From the NCBI RefSeq assembly GCF_023898865.1, contig NZ_JAGSOV010000054.1, positions 79,965 through 143,964 of the forward strand: a stretch of DNA of 64,000 bases. Reading direction: 5' to 3'. The translations under genes were made by a program, and so were the position numbers. The DNA is from Pseudonocardia humida (GTDB lineage Bacteria > Actinomycetota > Actinomycetes > Mycobacteriales > Pseudonocardiaceae). Each line of letters starts with the position of its first letter. Position 1 is the stretch's first letter. This document shows, one piece after another, positions 19,659 through 28,082 of the stretch. The notes under the pieces were generated by a model. The model saw nothing but the letters and a program-made list of their open reading frames with translations. It made no database searches and was not told the origin of the DNA.

Positions 19659-20732
19659 TCAGTCGCGGGGTCCCGGGCGGGGTTCGGGGCCGGCGTGGGT
19701 GGCGTCGCGGACCTCGCCGACGTAGTGCTCGACGAGGTCCTCCATGGCGACCAGGCCGACGGTGCCGCCGTCGGCGCCGATCACCCGGCCCAGGTGGGCG
19801 CGCGAGCGGCGCAGCACGGCCAGCGCCTCGTCGAGCCGGGCGGGGATGGGGATCTCGGGCAGCCCGCGGATGCGCTCGGGCGGTACCGCGCCGTCCTCGT
19901 GGTCGGGGTCGAGCAGGTCGAGGATGTCCTTGACGTGCAGGTAGCCGGTGACCCGGCCGTCGGGGTCCAGGAGCGGGAACCGGGAGTAGCCGGTGCGGGC
20001 CACGGCGCGGGCGACGTCGACGACGGTGGGCTCCGCGGGCAGGGTGACCAGCTCGGCGAGCGGGACGACGACCTCGCGGACGGTCGCCTCGACCGAGCCG
20101 ATGGTGCGGGTGAGCCGCTGGGACTCGTCCTGGTCGAGCAGGCCCTCGCGGCCGGACTCGGCGATCAGGTCGGCCAGTTCGCCGGAGGTGAAGGAGGTCT
20201 CCAGCTCGTCGCGGGGCTCGACGCCCAGCAGCCGCAGCACCCCGTTGGCCATGACGTTGAACAGCTCGATGAGCGGGTGCATGGCGGTGGTGAAGATCAG
20301 GAACGGGGGCACCAGCCAGGTCGCGGTGCGCTCCGGTCCGGAGATGGCGATGTTCTTGGGCACCATCTCGCCGAGCAGGATGTGCGCGACCACCACGATG
20401 GCCAGAGACACGGCGAAGGCGAGCGGGTGCAGCACGGCCTCGGGCAGCCCGGCCCAGTGCAGGGGGGCTTCGATCAGGTGCGCCACGGCGGGTTCGCCGA
20501 GCCTGCCCAGCAGCAGCGAGCAGATGGTGATGCCCAGCTGGGAGGCGGCGAGCATGCGGGAGAGGTCGGCGCCGGCGCGCAGCGCGGTGCGGGCGCCCGC
20601 GGAGCCGGCTTCGGCCATCGCCTCGAGGCGGTCGCGGCGCGAGGAGATCAGGGCGAACTCGGCGCCGACGAAGAAGGCGTTGGCGGCCAGCAGCCCGATG
20701 GCGGCCAGCAGGGCCAGCAGGTCACCGCCCAC
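19659..20732 (-). CDS. CNNM/CorC-like membrane protein (DUF21-CBS pair), second gene
   Basis: A 357-residue protein with an N-terminal DUF21 transmembrane domain (about residues 1-190, with FVGAEFALISSRRDRLE and EMVPKNIAIS) and two cytosolic CBS repeats (about 210-340). The C-terminal CorC/HlyC domain found in longer members is absent. Family members are implicated in magnesium or cobalt efflux. It starts from a GTG and overlaps the upstream paralogue by 11 nt, so the two probably form a heteromeric complex. Confidence 0.88.
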   Translation of the reverse strand: MGGDLLALLAAIGLLAANAFFVGAEFALISSRRDRLEAMAEAGSAGARTALRAGADLSRMLAASQLGITICSLLLGRLGEPAVAHLIEAPLHWAGLPEAVLHPLAFAVSLAIVVVAHILLGEMVPKNIAISGPERTATWLVPPFLIFTTAMHPLIELFNVMANGVLRLLGVEPRDELETSFTSGELADLIAESGREGLLDQDESQRLTRTIGSVEATVREVVVPLAELVTLPAEPTVVDVARAVARTGYSRFPLLDPDGRVTGYLHVKDILDLLDPDHEDGAVPPERIRGLPEIPIPARLDEALAVLRRSRAHLGRVIGADGGTVGLVAMEDLVEHYVGEVRDATHAGPEPRPGPRD

Positions 20733-22143
20733 GGCCGGCCTCCTCGCGGGTGGGCCGCGCGCGCTCGGCGTCCTCGGTGGCGGCCGACGGGACGGCGGGT
20801 CGCCGGTCGGGGGCGGGCGCGTTCGGCTCGGGGAGGGTGTCGGGGCGGGCGACGCGCAGCTCGGCGAGGCGGTTGCGGTCGCGGCGCATGACGGTGAGCC
20901 GCCAGCCGTCGACGGTGAGGCCGTCGCCGACGTCGGGGATGCGCCCCAGGTGGGCGAGCACCATCCCGGCCAGGGTCTCGTAGCTGCCCTCCGGCATCGC
21001 GAAGCCGGTGGCCTCGGCCACCTCGTCGGCGCGCAGCAGGCCAGAGACCAGCCAGCTGCCGCGGCCGAGGCGGCGCACGGTGGCCTGCTCGGCGCGGTCG
21101 TGCTCGTCGCGGACGTCGCCGACGATCTCCTCGACGAGGTCCTCGAGGGTGACGATGCCCGCGGTGCCGCCGTACTCGTCGACGACGACGGCGACCTGCA
21201 GGCCCGATTCGCGCAGCCGGTTGAGCAGGGCGTCGCCGTCGAGGGACTCGGGCACGGTGGGTACGGGTTGGACCTGGTCGCGCAGGCGCACGCGGGCGCG
21301 TTCGGCGGCGGGCACCCCGAAGGCCTGCTTGACGTGGACGACGCCGAGCACGGCGTCGGGGTCGCCGTCGTGGACGGGGAAGCGGGAGAAGCCGGTGCGC
21401 CGCGACCGGGCGACGAGGTCGGCGACCGTGTCGTCGGCGTCGAGGGACTCGACGCGCACGCGCGGGGTCATCAGGTCCTCGGCGACGCGGTCGGTGAAGC
21501 GCAGGGAGCGGTCGAGCAGGGTGGCGGTGCCGGCGTCGATGCTGCCGTGCTCGGCGCTGGAGCGCACCAGCGAGCCGAGCTCGCCCGGTGAGCGGGCCGA
21601 GCGCAGCTCCTCGGCGGGTTCGACGCCCAGCCTGCGCACGATGGCGTTGGCCGAGGCGTTGAGCGCGCTGATCAGCCAGCGGAAGGCGTGGGCGAAGCCG
21701 CTCTGCAGCCAGACCACGGCGCGGGCGGTGCCCAGCGGGTTGGCGATCGCCAGGTTCTTGGGCACGAGCTCGCCGAAGACCATCGACAGGGTGGTGGCCA
21801 GCAGCAGCGACAGCGCTGTCGCGGTGCCCGAGGCGATGCCCTCGGAGAGCCCGATCGCCTCCAGTCCGGGGCGGAGCAGCTCGGCGATGGCGGGCTCGGC
21901 GATGTAGCCGGTGACCAGGGTGGTGATGGTGATGCCCAGCTGGCTGCCGGAGAGCTGGAACGACAGGCTGCGGTGGGCGCGCTGCACGGTGCGCGCCCTG
22001 CGGTCGCCGACCTCGGCGACGTGCGCGTCGACCTGGCTGCGCTCGAGCGCGGTCAGGGAGAACTCGGAGGCCACCGAGATCGCGGTGCCGAGGGTGAGGG
22101 CGGCGACGGCGAGCAGGCCGAGGACCGACCAGAGCACGGTCAT
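20722..22143 (-). CDS. CNNM/CorC-like membrane protein (DUF21-CBS-CorC), first gene
   Basis: A 473-residue protein with a DUF21 membrane domain (SVASEFSLTALERSQ, GELVPKNLAIANPLG), two CBS repeats (with DEYGGTAGIVTLEDLVEEIVG, here split by motif) and a C-terminal CorC/HlyC-type transporter-associated domain (about residues 350-430). It thus has the complete architecture that the second gene lacks. The ATG at 22143 begins the first membrane helix. An upstream ATG at 22212 adds 23 Pro-rich residues and cannot be excluded. The 5' leader can fold (see 22248-22327). Confidence 0.9.
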   Translation of the reverse strand: MTVLWSVLGLLAVAALTLGTAISVASEFSLTALERSQVDAHVAEVGDRRARTVQRAHRSLSFQLSGSQLGITITTLVTGYIAEPAIAELLRPGLEAIGLSEGIASGTATALSLLLATTLSMVFGELVPKNLAIANPLGTARAVVWLQSGFAHAFRWLISALNASANAIVRRLGVEPAEELRSARSPGELGSLVRSSAEHGSIDAGTATLLDRSLRFTDRVAEDLMTPRVRVESLDADDTVADLVARSRRTGFSRFPVHDGDPDAVLGVVHVKQAFGVPAAERARVRLRDQVQPVPTVPESLDGDALLNRLRESGLQVAVVVDEYGGTAGIVTLEDLVEEIVGDVRDEHDRAEQATVRRLGRGSWLVSGLLRADEVAEATGFAMPEGSYETLAGMVLAHLGRIPDVGDGLTVDGWRLTVMRRDRNRLAELRVARPDTLPEPNAPAPDRRPAVPSAATEDAERARPTREEAGRGR

Positions 22144-22247
22144 GCCGGGTCCGGGTCCGGGTGGGGGTGGGGGCCGCGGAGCCGGCGCGAGGCCGGTCCC
22201 GCGTGCGAACATCGTCCCGGTTCGTCGGGGCGTGCGGTGGGCACGGG

Positions 22248-22327
22248 ATGCTCCTCGCGGGGCCGGTGGGTTCCGGCCGCGATCTCGTCGGGGCGGGCCG
22301 TGGTGCGGACCCTCGGTGGAGGAGCAC
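22248..22327 (-). promoter_or_regulatory. Structured 5' leader candidate before CNNM operon
   Basis: Nine-base arms at 22248-22256 and 22319-22327 can pair around a 62-nt region (one G-U pair). Inside is a perfect hairpin GGCCGG-N6-CCGGCC (22261-22278). A TACACT box lies just upstream of the 5' arm on the minus strand. The known magnesium M-box core was not recognised. Confidence 0.4.
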
Positions 22328-22417
22328 AGTGTACGACCCGCTCGCGGTGTGCGCGGGGTGCCCGGCCGGGCGGTGAGCGTCTCGTCACCTCTGCCTTCGC
22401 GGCGGCCCGGCGGGATC

Positions 22418-22423
22418 TACTTT
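22418..22423 (+). promoter_or_regulatory. -10 box TACTTT for coaA (leaderless)
   Basis: TACTTT ends 6 nt before the GTG start of coaA, and no ribosome-binding sequence is present. Confidence 0.5.
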
Positions 22424-22429
22424 GGCCCG

Positions 22430-23404
22430 GTGAGCGGTCGCAACGGTGCGCGGACCACTGCAGGCACGACGGCGTCCTCGACGTCCTCGCCGTTCGTGGA
22501 CTTCGACCGCGAGTCGTGGTCGCGGTTGCGGGCGAACACGCCGCTGCCGCTGACCGCCGAGGAGCTGGCCCGGGTGCGCAGCCTGGGCGACGAGATCGAC
22601 CTCGACGAGGTGCGCGAGGTGTACCTGCCGCTGTCGCGGCTGCTCACCCTGCACGTCCAGGAGGGCGGGCGGCTCTACCGGGCCTACCGGACTTTCCTCG
22701 GGGCGAACGCGGCCCGCACGCCGTTCGTGATCGGCATCGCGGGTTCGGTGTCGGTGGGCAAGTCGACCACGGCGCGGCTGCTGCGCCTGCTGCTGGCGCG
22801 CTGGCCCCAGCACCCCCGCGTCGACCTGGTGACGACCGACGGTTTCCTGCACCCGAACGCCGAGCTGGAGCGGCGCGGGATGATGAGCCGCAAGGGCTTC
22901 CCGGAGTCCTACGACCGGCGGGCGCTGCTGCGGTTCGTCAGCGACATCAAGGCGGGCCGGGCCGAGGTGAGCGCCCCGGTGTACTCGCACCTGGTGTACG
23001 ACATCGTGCCCGGGGAGCGGCGCACGGTGCACCGGCCCGACATCCTGCTGCTGGAGGGGCTCAACGTGCTGCAGCCCGCTCGGGAGGGCGGGGCGGCGCT
23101 GGCGGTGAGCGACTTCATCGACTTCTCGGTCTACGTCGACGCCGCCACCGAGGACATCCGGCGCTGGTACGTGGAGCGGTTCCTGCGGCTGCGCGAGACC
23201 GCGTTCCGCGACCCGGACTCCTACTTCCGCCGCTACGCCGCGCTCGACGAGGACGCGGCGGTCGCCAGGGCGCTGACGATCTGGGCCGAGATCAACGGGC
23301 CCAACCTGGAGCGCAACATCGAGCCGACGCGGGGGCGGGCGAGCCTGGTGCTGCGCAAGGGGCCCCGCCACGACGTGACCGGCATCCGGCTGCGCAAGCT
23401 GTAG
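22430..23404 (+). CDS. coaA: Pantothenate kinase, type I
   Basis: A 324-residue cytoplasmic kinase of the CoaA (PanK-I) type that phosphorylates pantothenate, the first step of coenzyme A synthesis. The P-loop is GIAGSVSVGKSTTAR. Other family blocks are VTTDGFLHPN, KGFPESYD, PVYSHLVYDIVP, LLLEGLNVLQ and the DFIDFSVYVDA segment. The length is normal. The GTG at 22430 gives the expected N-terminus; it is probably transcribed leaderlessly. It is divergent from the CNNM pair. Confidence 0.96.
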   Translation: MSGRNGARTTAGTTASSTSSPFVDFDRESWSRLRANTPLPLTAEELARVRSLGDEIDLDEVREVYLPLSRLLTLHVQEGGRLYRAYRTFLGANAARTPFVIGIAGSVSVGKSTTARLLRLLLARWPQHPRVDLVTTDGFLHPNAELERRGMMSRKGFPESYDRRALLRFVSDIKAGRAEVSAPVYSHLVYDIVPGERRTVHRPDILLLEGLNVLQPAREGGAALAVSDFIDFSVYVDAATEDIRRWYVERFLRLRETAFRDPDSYFRRYAALDEDAAVARALTIWAEINGPNLERNIEPTRGRASLVLRKGPRHDVTGIRLRKL

Positions 23405-23500
23405 GCGGCGCTCACCTGCGTCGGTGCCCCCGGGCGCGACCGTCCTGCCGCGACATCCGGTCGTGACCGGGTCGCGACCGCGGCCTGGCACGATGGGTGG

Positions 23501-24049
23501 ATGACCGCCGACATGGGCGCCGTGACGCTGGGGGGAGCCGCCGTGGGCGAGCCCGACCCCGTGGTCGCCGAGGGGGTCGCCGAGCGCTTCACCTCGGGCC
23601 TCGCCGACCACGAGCAGACCGAGCTGACCGAGCTGGCCGCCCGGCTGCGGCTGGCCGTGGGCCGGCTCAACCGCCGCATCCGCATCGACGGGCACGAGCA
23701 GACCCCGCCGCTGCAGCTGTCCGCGCTGGTCACGGTGGAGCAGCACGGTCCGCTGCGGCTCTCGGAGCTGGCCCGGCGCGAGGCGGTGACGGCGCCGACC
23801 ATGAGCAGGGTGCTGGCCGCGCTGGACGAGCAGGGCCTGGTGATCCGCACCCCCGACCCGAACGACGCGCGGGGTGTGCGGATCGTGCTGTCCGAGCTGG
23901 GCGCGCGGCGGTTGAACGAGGTGCGCAGCACCCGCACGGCGCTGGTCGCGCGGCGCCTGGAGCGGCTGACCGCCGACCAGCGCGGGCGGCTGGCCGACGC
24001 GCTGCCGGCGCTGGAGGCCCTGCTGGTCGACGACGACGAGTCCTGCTGA
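23501..24049 (+). CDS. MarR family transcriptional regulator
   Basis: A 182-residue winged-helix regulator. An about 40-residue extension precedes the MarR core, with HTH LRLSELARREAVTAPTMSRVLAALDEQGL and wing RTPDPNDARGVRIVLSELG (each shown only in part by family rules). The C-terminal helix for dimerisation is present. No catalytic cysteine marks it as an OhrR-type sensor. It lies in the same direction after coaA with its own 97-nt gap. The target is unknown; the convergent DUF427 gene and the next lactate monooxygenase gene are nearest. Confidence 0.87.
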   Translation: MTADMGAVTLGGAAVGEPDPVVAEGVAERFTSGLADHEQTELTELAARLRLAVGRLNRRIRIDGHEQTPPLQLSALVTVEQHGPLRLSELARREAVTAPTMSRVLAALDEQGLVIRTPDPNDARGVRIVLSELGARRLNEVRSTRTALVARRLERLTADQRGRLADALPALEALLVDDDESC

Positions 24050-24074
24050 GCGTTGCTGCGGCTCGACCGCCCGC

Positions 24075-24872
24075 TCAGGCGGGTTCGCCGTCGACGATGG
24101 TGCGCAGCTCGTCGTGCAGGAAGCTCAGCCGTCCGGTGAGGGCGCCCGCCTCGGGCAGCGGCTTCGGGTAGCCCCAGGCCGCGTCGGTCAGCTCGCGCCC
24201 GTCGGGCAGCCGCACGCTGCGGTAGCTCGCCTCGCCCTTGTACGAGCAGACGGTGCGGGTGGTGGTGGGTTCGGTGGGCACGACGACGTCGCCCGGTTCG
24301 AGGTAGTACCGGTTGGGCAGCCCCGTCTCGGAGACCAGCAGCGGCGCGTGGGACTCGGCGACCAGGGTGTCGCCGGCCAGTACCCGCACGTGGCGGCTGG
24401 AGCGGCGGGCGTCGACGCGGTGGTAGGGGTCGGTGAGCTGGCCGGGCACCTGCTCGTCCTCGTCGTACCAGGTGTCGGCGGCCGACCAGTACAGCGCGGC
24501 GTACCCGGCGAGCCAGGGCGCGGCGGCGGTCGGCTCGGGGTAGGCCCACAGGGCGTTCTCGACGGTGCGGTCGCCGACGGTGAGCGAGCGGTAGGTCGCG
24601 TCGCCCTTGAAGGGGCAGTGCGTGGTGTGGTCGGTCGGGGTGAAGGACGCGGCGTCGAGGTCCTCCTCGGGCACGTAGAGCTGCGGGAGGATGGCCGTCT
24701 CGTGCAGCAGCACCCCGCGGCGGGTGTCGAGCACGGTGCGCCCGGCGAACTCGGCGCGAACGCGACGCGGGAACGGGTGCATGAGCAGCTTGTGCGCCGG
24801 CCCGGCGATGTCGTAGTTGACGGTCTGCGGCGGGCGCGGGGACAGCGGTCCGTCGCCGAAGGTGAGACCCAT
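24075..24872 (-). CDS. Tandem DUF427 protein
   Basis: A 265-residue protein with two DUF427 units. The first (about residues 30-115) contains TDHTTHCPFKGDATYRS and ends in WAYPEP. The second (about 150-240) contains SYKGEASYRSVRL and ends in WGYPKP. The paired C/K-G-x-A-x-Y motifs mark a duplication within the gene. The function of DUF427 is unknown, though the fold is a small beta barrel. It is convergent with the marR gene and divergent from the lactate monooxygenase-like gene. Confidence 0.88.
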   Translation of the reverse strand: MGLTFGDGPLSPRPPQTVNYDIAGPAHKLLMHPFPRRVRAEFAGRTVLDTRRGVLLHETAILPQLYVPEEDLDAASFTPTDHTTHCPFKGDATYRSLTVGDRTVENALWAYPEPTAAAPWLAGYAALYWSAADTWYDEDEQVPGQLTDPYHRVDARRSSRHVRVLAGDTLVAESHAPLLVSETGLPNRYYLEPGDVVVPTEPTTTRTVCSYKGEASYRSVRLPDGRELTDAAWGYPKPLPEAGALTGRLSFLHDELRTIVDGEPA

Positions 24873-24952
24873 GCCACCGCCAACGCGGGACGGGCGGTCG
24901 AGAATTCCGCCGGTGCGCTCCCGGTGCGCTCCCGGTGTGCTGAGGTGTCGCC

Positions 24953-26128
24953 ATGAGCACCCCGTTCTCCGGCTACGGCGCCGAGATCTACCTGCACGGG
25001 CTGGCCGGCCAGACCCCCGCGCTGCCCACCGACCCGGCGCGGCTGGAGGAGGCCGCCCGCGCGGTCCTGGACGACGGCCCGTTCGGCTACGTCGCGGGCG
25101 GGGCGGGGCAGGGCGCGACGATGCGGGCCAACCGGGCGGCGTTCGACCGCCACGGGCTGGTGCCGCGGATGCTGCGCGAGACGACGGTGCGGGACTGGTC
25201 GACGACCGTGCTGGGCACGGCGATGCCGGCGCCCCTGCTGCTGGCCCCGATCGGGGTGCTGTCGATCATGCACGAGGACGCCGAGCCCGGGGTGGCCAGG
25301 GCCGCGGCCGGGCTGGGGGTGCCGATGGTGCTGTCCACGGCGTCGTCGCACACCATCGAGGAGGTCGCCGAGGCCTCCGGCGAGGGCCCGCGGTGGTTCC
25401 AGCTGTACTGGCCCACCGAGGACGCGGTGACGGTCAGCCTGCTCGACCGGGCCCGCCGGGCCGGGTTCAGCGCGCTGGTGGTCACCCTCGACACCTGGAC
25501 GCTGGGCTGGCGCCCGGCCGACCTGGACCAGTCCTACCTGCCGTTCCTGCGCGGCGTGGGGTGCGCGGTCCCGTTCTCCGACCCGGCGTTCCTGGCCGGG
25601 CTGGCCGCCTCCCCCGAGGACGACCTGATGGCCGCGGTGGGCCGGTGGGTGCCGATGTTCACCGGGACGGCGCTGCGCTGGGACCGGCTCGACCTGATCC
25701 GCGAGCACTGGGACGGCCCGATCGTGCTCAAGGGCGTCCTGCACCCCGAGGACGCGCTGCGGGCGGTGGAGGCGGGGATGGACGGGGTGGTGGTGTCCAA
25801 CCACGGCGGGCGCCAGGTCGACCGGGCCGTCGGGTCGTTGAGCGCGCTGCCCGGCGTCGTCGCGGCGGTCGAGGGGCGGGCGGCGGTGCTGTTCGACTCC
25901 GGGGTGCGCACCGGGGCCGACGTGGCGGTGGCGCTGGCGCTGGGCGCCGACGCGGTGCTGCTGGGCAGGCCCTACGCCTACGGGTTGGCCCTCGGCGGCC
26001 AGGACGGGGTCACCCACGTGCTGCGCAGCGTGCTCGCCGAGATGGATCTGACCCTGGCGCTGGCGGGTCACGCCGATCTCGCGGGGCTGCGTAGTTCCCC
26101 GGACGCCCTGGTCACGCTGCCGCGATAG
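24953..26128 (+). CDS. FMN-dependent alpha-hydroxy acid oxidase (lactate 2-monooxygenase-like)
   Basis: A 391-residue TIM-barrel flavoprotein of the glycolate oxidase/lactate monooxygenase family. FMN and substrate residues lie in APIGVLSIMHEDAE, the QLYWPTED block, IVLKGVLHPEDA and the active-site SNHGGRQVDRAVGSL, whose His abstracts the substrate proton. DSGVRTGADVAVALALGADA binds FMN phosphate (long stretch summarised). The N-terminal YGAEIYLHGLAG matches lactate 2-monooxygenase, which turns lactate and oxygen into acetate, CO2 and water. Other 2-hydroxy acids are possible substrates. Confidence 0.9.
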   Translation: MSTPFSGYGAEIYLHGLAGQTPALPTDPARLEEAARAVLDDGPFGYVAGGAGQGATMRANRAAFDRHGLVPRMLRETTVRDWSTTVLGTAMPAPLLLAPIGVLSIMHEDAEPGVARAAAGLGVPMVLSTASSHTIEEVAEASGEGPRWFQLYWPTEDAVTVSLLDRARRAGFSALVVTLDTWTLGWRPADLDQSYLPFLRGVGCAVPFSDPAFLAGLAASPEDDLMAAVGRWVPMFTGTALRWDRLDLIREHWDGPIVLKGVLHPEDALRAVEAGMDGVVVSNHGGRQVDRAVGSLSALPGVVAAVEGRAAVLFDSGVRTGADVAVALALGADAVLLGRPYAYGLALGGQDGVTHVLRSVLAEMDLTLALAGHADLAGLRSSPDALVTLPR

Positions 26129-26267
26129 CGTCGGGGACGGCTCCGCGGCGCGGCGCGCGGGGGGCGCACCCCGACGCCGCGGCGGCGGTGGTGCCATAGT
26201 GGGGTTCCGGCCGCCGAGGGCGATCGTGCCGACGGACGAGCGGGCCTCGGCGAGGGGAGGACGCGGC

Positions 26268-28082
26268 GTGGACCGCCTCACCGCGCTACTGGCGGGTCTG
26301 GTCGAGGCCCTGCGCGGAGCGGCCCGGGTCGATCTGTGCCCGGGCGGCTGGCCGTGGGCGGTCACCGCGCTCGGCGTGTTCGTGGGCCTGCTGCCCACCG
26401 TGGGTGCCGTCATCGTGGCGCTGTCGCGGCGGCGCATCGGGTCGCGCTACGGCTTCCCCGAGGGCCTGTTCCTGGTCGGCACGGGCGTGCTGGCCGCGGG
26501 CCTGCTGCCGCTGGCGGTGTTCGTGGGCACCGGGCGGGTGTTCGCCGCCGCGGCCGACGGCGTGGGCGTCGGCGGGCTCGGTGAGGGCGCGCTGCGCAGC
26601 ATGGACGAGCAGGTCTGCTTCGTCGGGAACCAGGCCGAGTACCTGGGCGGGTACACCGTGGCCGAGGCGTTCGGCGGCGGGCCGGTGGAGATCGGGCTGG
26701 CGGTCGCGCTGCTGGTGGCCACCCCGCTGTTCGCGACGATGTTCGTGGCCGCGCAGGCCCGACTGGCGCTGCGGCGGGGCCCGGCGTGGCCCTCGAAGTT
26801 CTTCTGGCTGCCGACGCTGGCGTTGACGGTGCTCACCGCGCGCACGCCGGCCGGGTCGTCGGGCCAGCTGTGGGTCGGGTTCGCCGCCGGGGCGTTCCTG
26901 GGGATGTTCGTGCTGCTGGTGGTGGGCGCGCCGTCGCGGGAGGCGGTGCGCCGCTCGTCGGAGGGCGCCGACCGGGCCAGGGCGCGGGCGGGCGCGGAGG
27001 CCACCGGCAGCCGTCGTCCCGTCGAGCGCAGGCCGCCGTCGCCGGCTGCGGCCTCCGCCGAGTCGCGGCGGGCCGAGCGGTTGGCCGAGCGTTTCGCCGC
27101 GCGGGAGGCCGCGCCGCCGGTCGTCGTCGCGCCGGAGCGGCCGCCGCCGCGCCCGCCCGTGCGCCGCAGTGCGCCGCAGCCGACGATGGTCGCCCCGGGT
27201 CCGCCGTTCGCCGCGGCCGGCGGGGCCCCGGGGGCGCCGCGGTTCACCCTGCAGAAGCGGCTGGGTTCGGGCGGCTTCGGGCGGGTGTGGCTGGCCCACG
27301 ACGCCCGGCTGGGCCACCGGGTGGCGCTCAAGGCCGCGCACGCCCCCGACCAGGAGACCGAGGAGCGCATCCAGCGCGAGGCGCGGGCACTGGCCGCGGT
27401 GCGCCACCCGCACTGCGTGCGCATCCACGACATGCTGCCGGCCATCAGCGACCCGGGGCTCTCCGAGCTGGAGGGCATGGTCCTGGTGATGGAGTACGTC
27501 GACGGCCCGTCGCTGGCCGAGCTGATCCGCGCGCAGGGGCTGCTCGACGACGTGTCGGCCGCGCGGGTGTGGCTGGGTGTGGCCGGGGCGCTGGACGCCG
27601 CGCACGGGCGCGGGGTGATGCACCGCGACGTCAAGCCGGGCAACGTGGTGATGGACGCGGCCGGGATGGCCCACCTGATCGACTTCGGCATCGCGAGGCG
27701 CACCGGCGACGCGACCATGACCATGGCCGGGTTCGTGCTGGGCACGCCCGACTTCCTGGCCCCGGAGGTGGCCTGCGGTGAGCGCGCCACCCCGGCCTCG
27801 GACGCCTGGCAGCTGGCGGCCACCGTGTCCTACGCGTTGACCGGCCAGCCGCCGCGCGGGTCGCACGCCGATGCGGTGTCCGGGCTGCGCGCGGCCGCGG
27901 CCGGGGCCCGGCTCAGCCACCTGCCCACCCGCTCGGCGCACCTGGGGCTGCTGCGCGCCTCCCTGGACACCGACCCCGCCCGTCGCCCGCCGCTGCAGGT
28001 CGTGGCGCGGACACTGGAGGACTGGCTGCGCCGCAGCGGCGCGCGGCCCGACGGGCCGGTGTCGGCGGCCAGGGCCCGGTGA
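26268..28082 (+). CDS. Ser/Thr protein kinase with N-terminal multispanning membrane domain
   Basis: A 604-residue protein with inverted order relative to common actinobacterial STPKs. Four to five hydrophobic segments (about residues 25-225) come first, with one extracytoplasmic loop containing QVCFVGNQAEYLGG. A charged Ala/Pro/Arg linker follows, and the kinase is at residues about 325-590. Kinase motifs are intact: GSGGFGRVW, VALKAA, VMHRDVKPGN, HLIDFGIARR and APEVA. GTG start behind GAGGGGAGG. The stop overlaps the GTG of the DUF1624 gene by 4 nt, so the two are coupled and may signal together. Confidence 0.88.
   Translation: MDRLTALLAGLVEALRGAARVDLCPGGWPWAVTALGVFVGLLPTVGAVIVALSRRRIGSRYGFPEGLFLVGTGVLAAGLLPLAVFVGTGRVFAAAADGVGVGGLGEGALRSMDEQVCFVGNQAEYLGGYTVAEAFGGGPVEIGLAVALLVATPLFATMFVAAQARLALRRGPAWPSKFFWLPTLALTVLTARTPAGSSGQLWVGFAAGAFLGMFVLLVVGAPSREAVRRSSEGADRARARAGAEATGSRRPVERRPPSPAAASAESRRAERLAERFAAREAAPPVVVAPERPPPRPPVRRSAPQPTMVAPGPPFAAAGGAPGAPRFTLQKRLGSGGFGRVWLAHDARLGHRVALKAAHAPDQETEERIQREARALAAVRHPHCVRIHDMLPAISDPGLSELEGMVLVMEYVDGPSLAELIRAQGLLDDVSAARVWLGVAGALDAAHGRGVMHRDVKPGNVVMDAAGMAHLIDFGIARRTGDATMTMAGFVLGTPDFLAPEVACGERATPASDAWQLAATVSYALTGQPPRGSHADAVSGLRAAAAGARLSHLPTRSAHLGLLRASLDTDPARRPPLQVVARTLEDWLRRSGARPDGPVSAARAR

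Noticed and set aside
22213..22330. M-box magnesium riboswitch
   Set aside because: The conserved GGTGAGGCTCC-type core could not be found; only generic stems are present.
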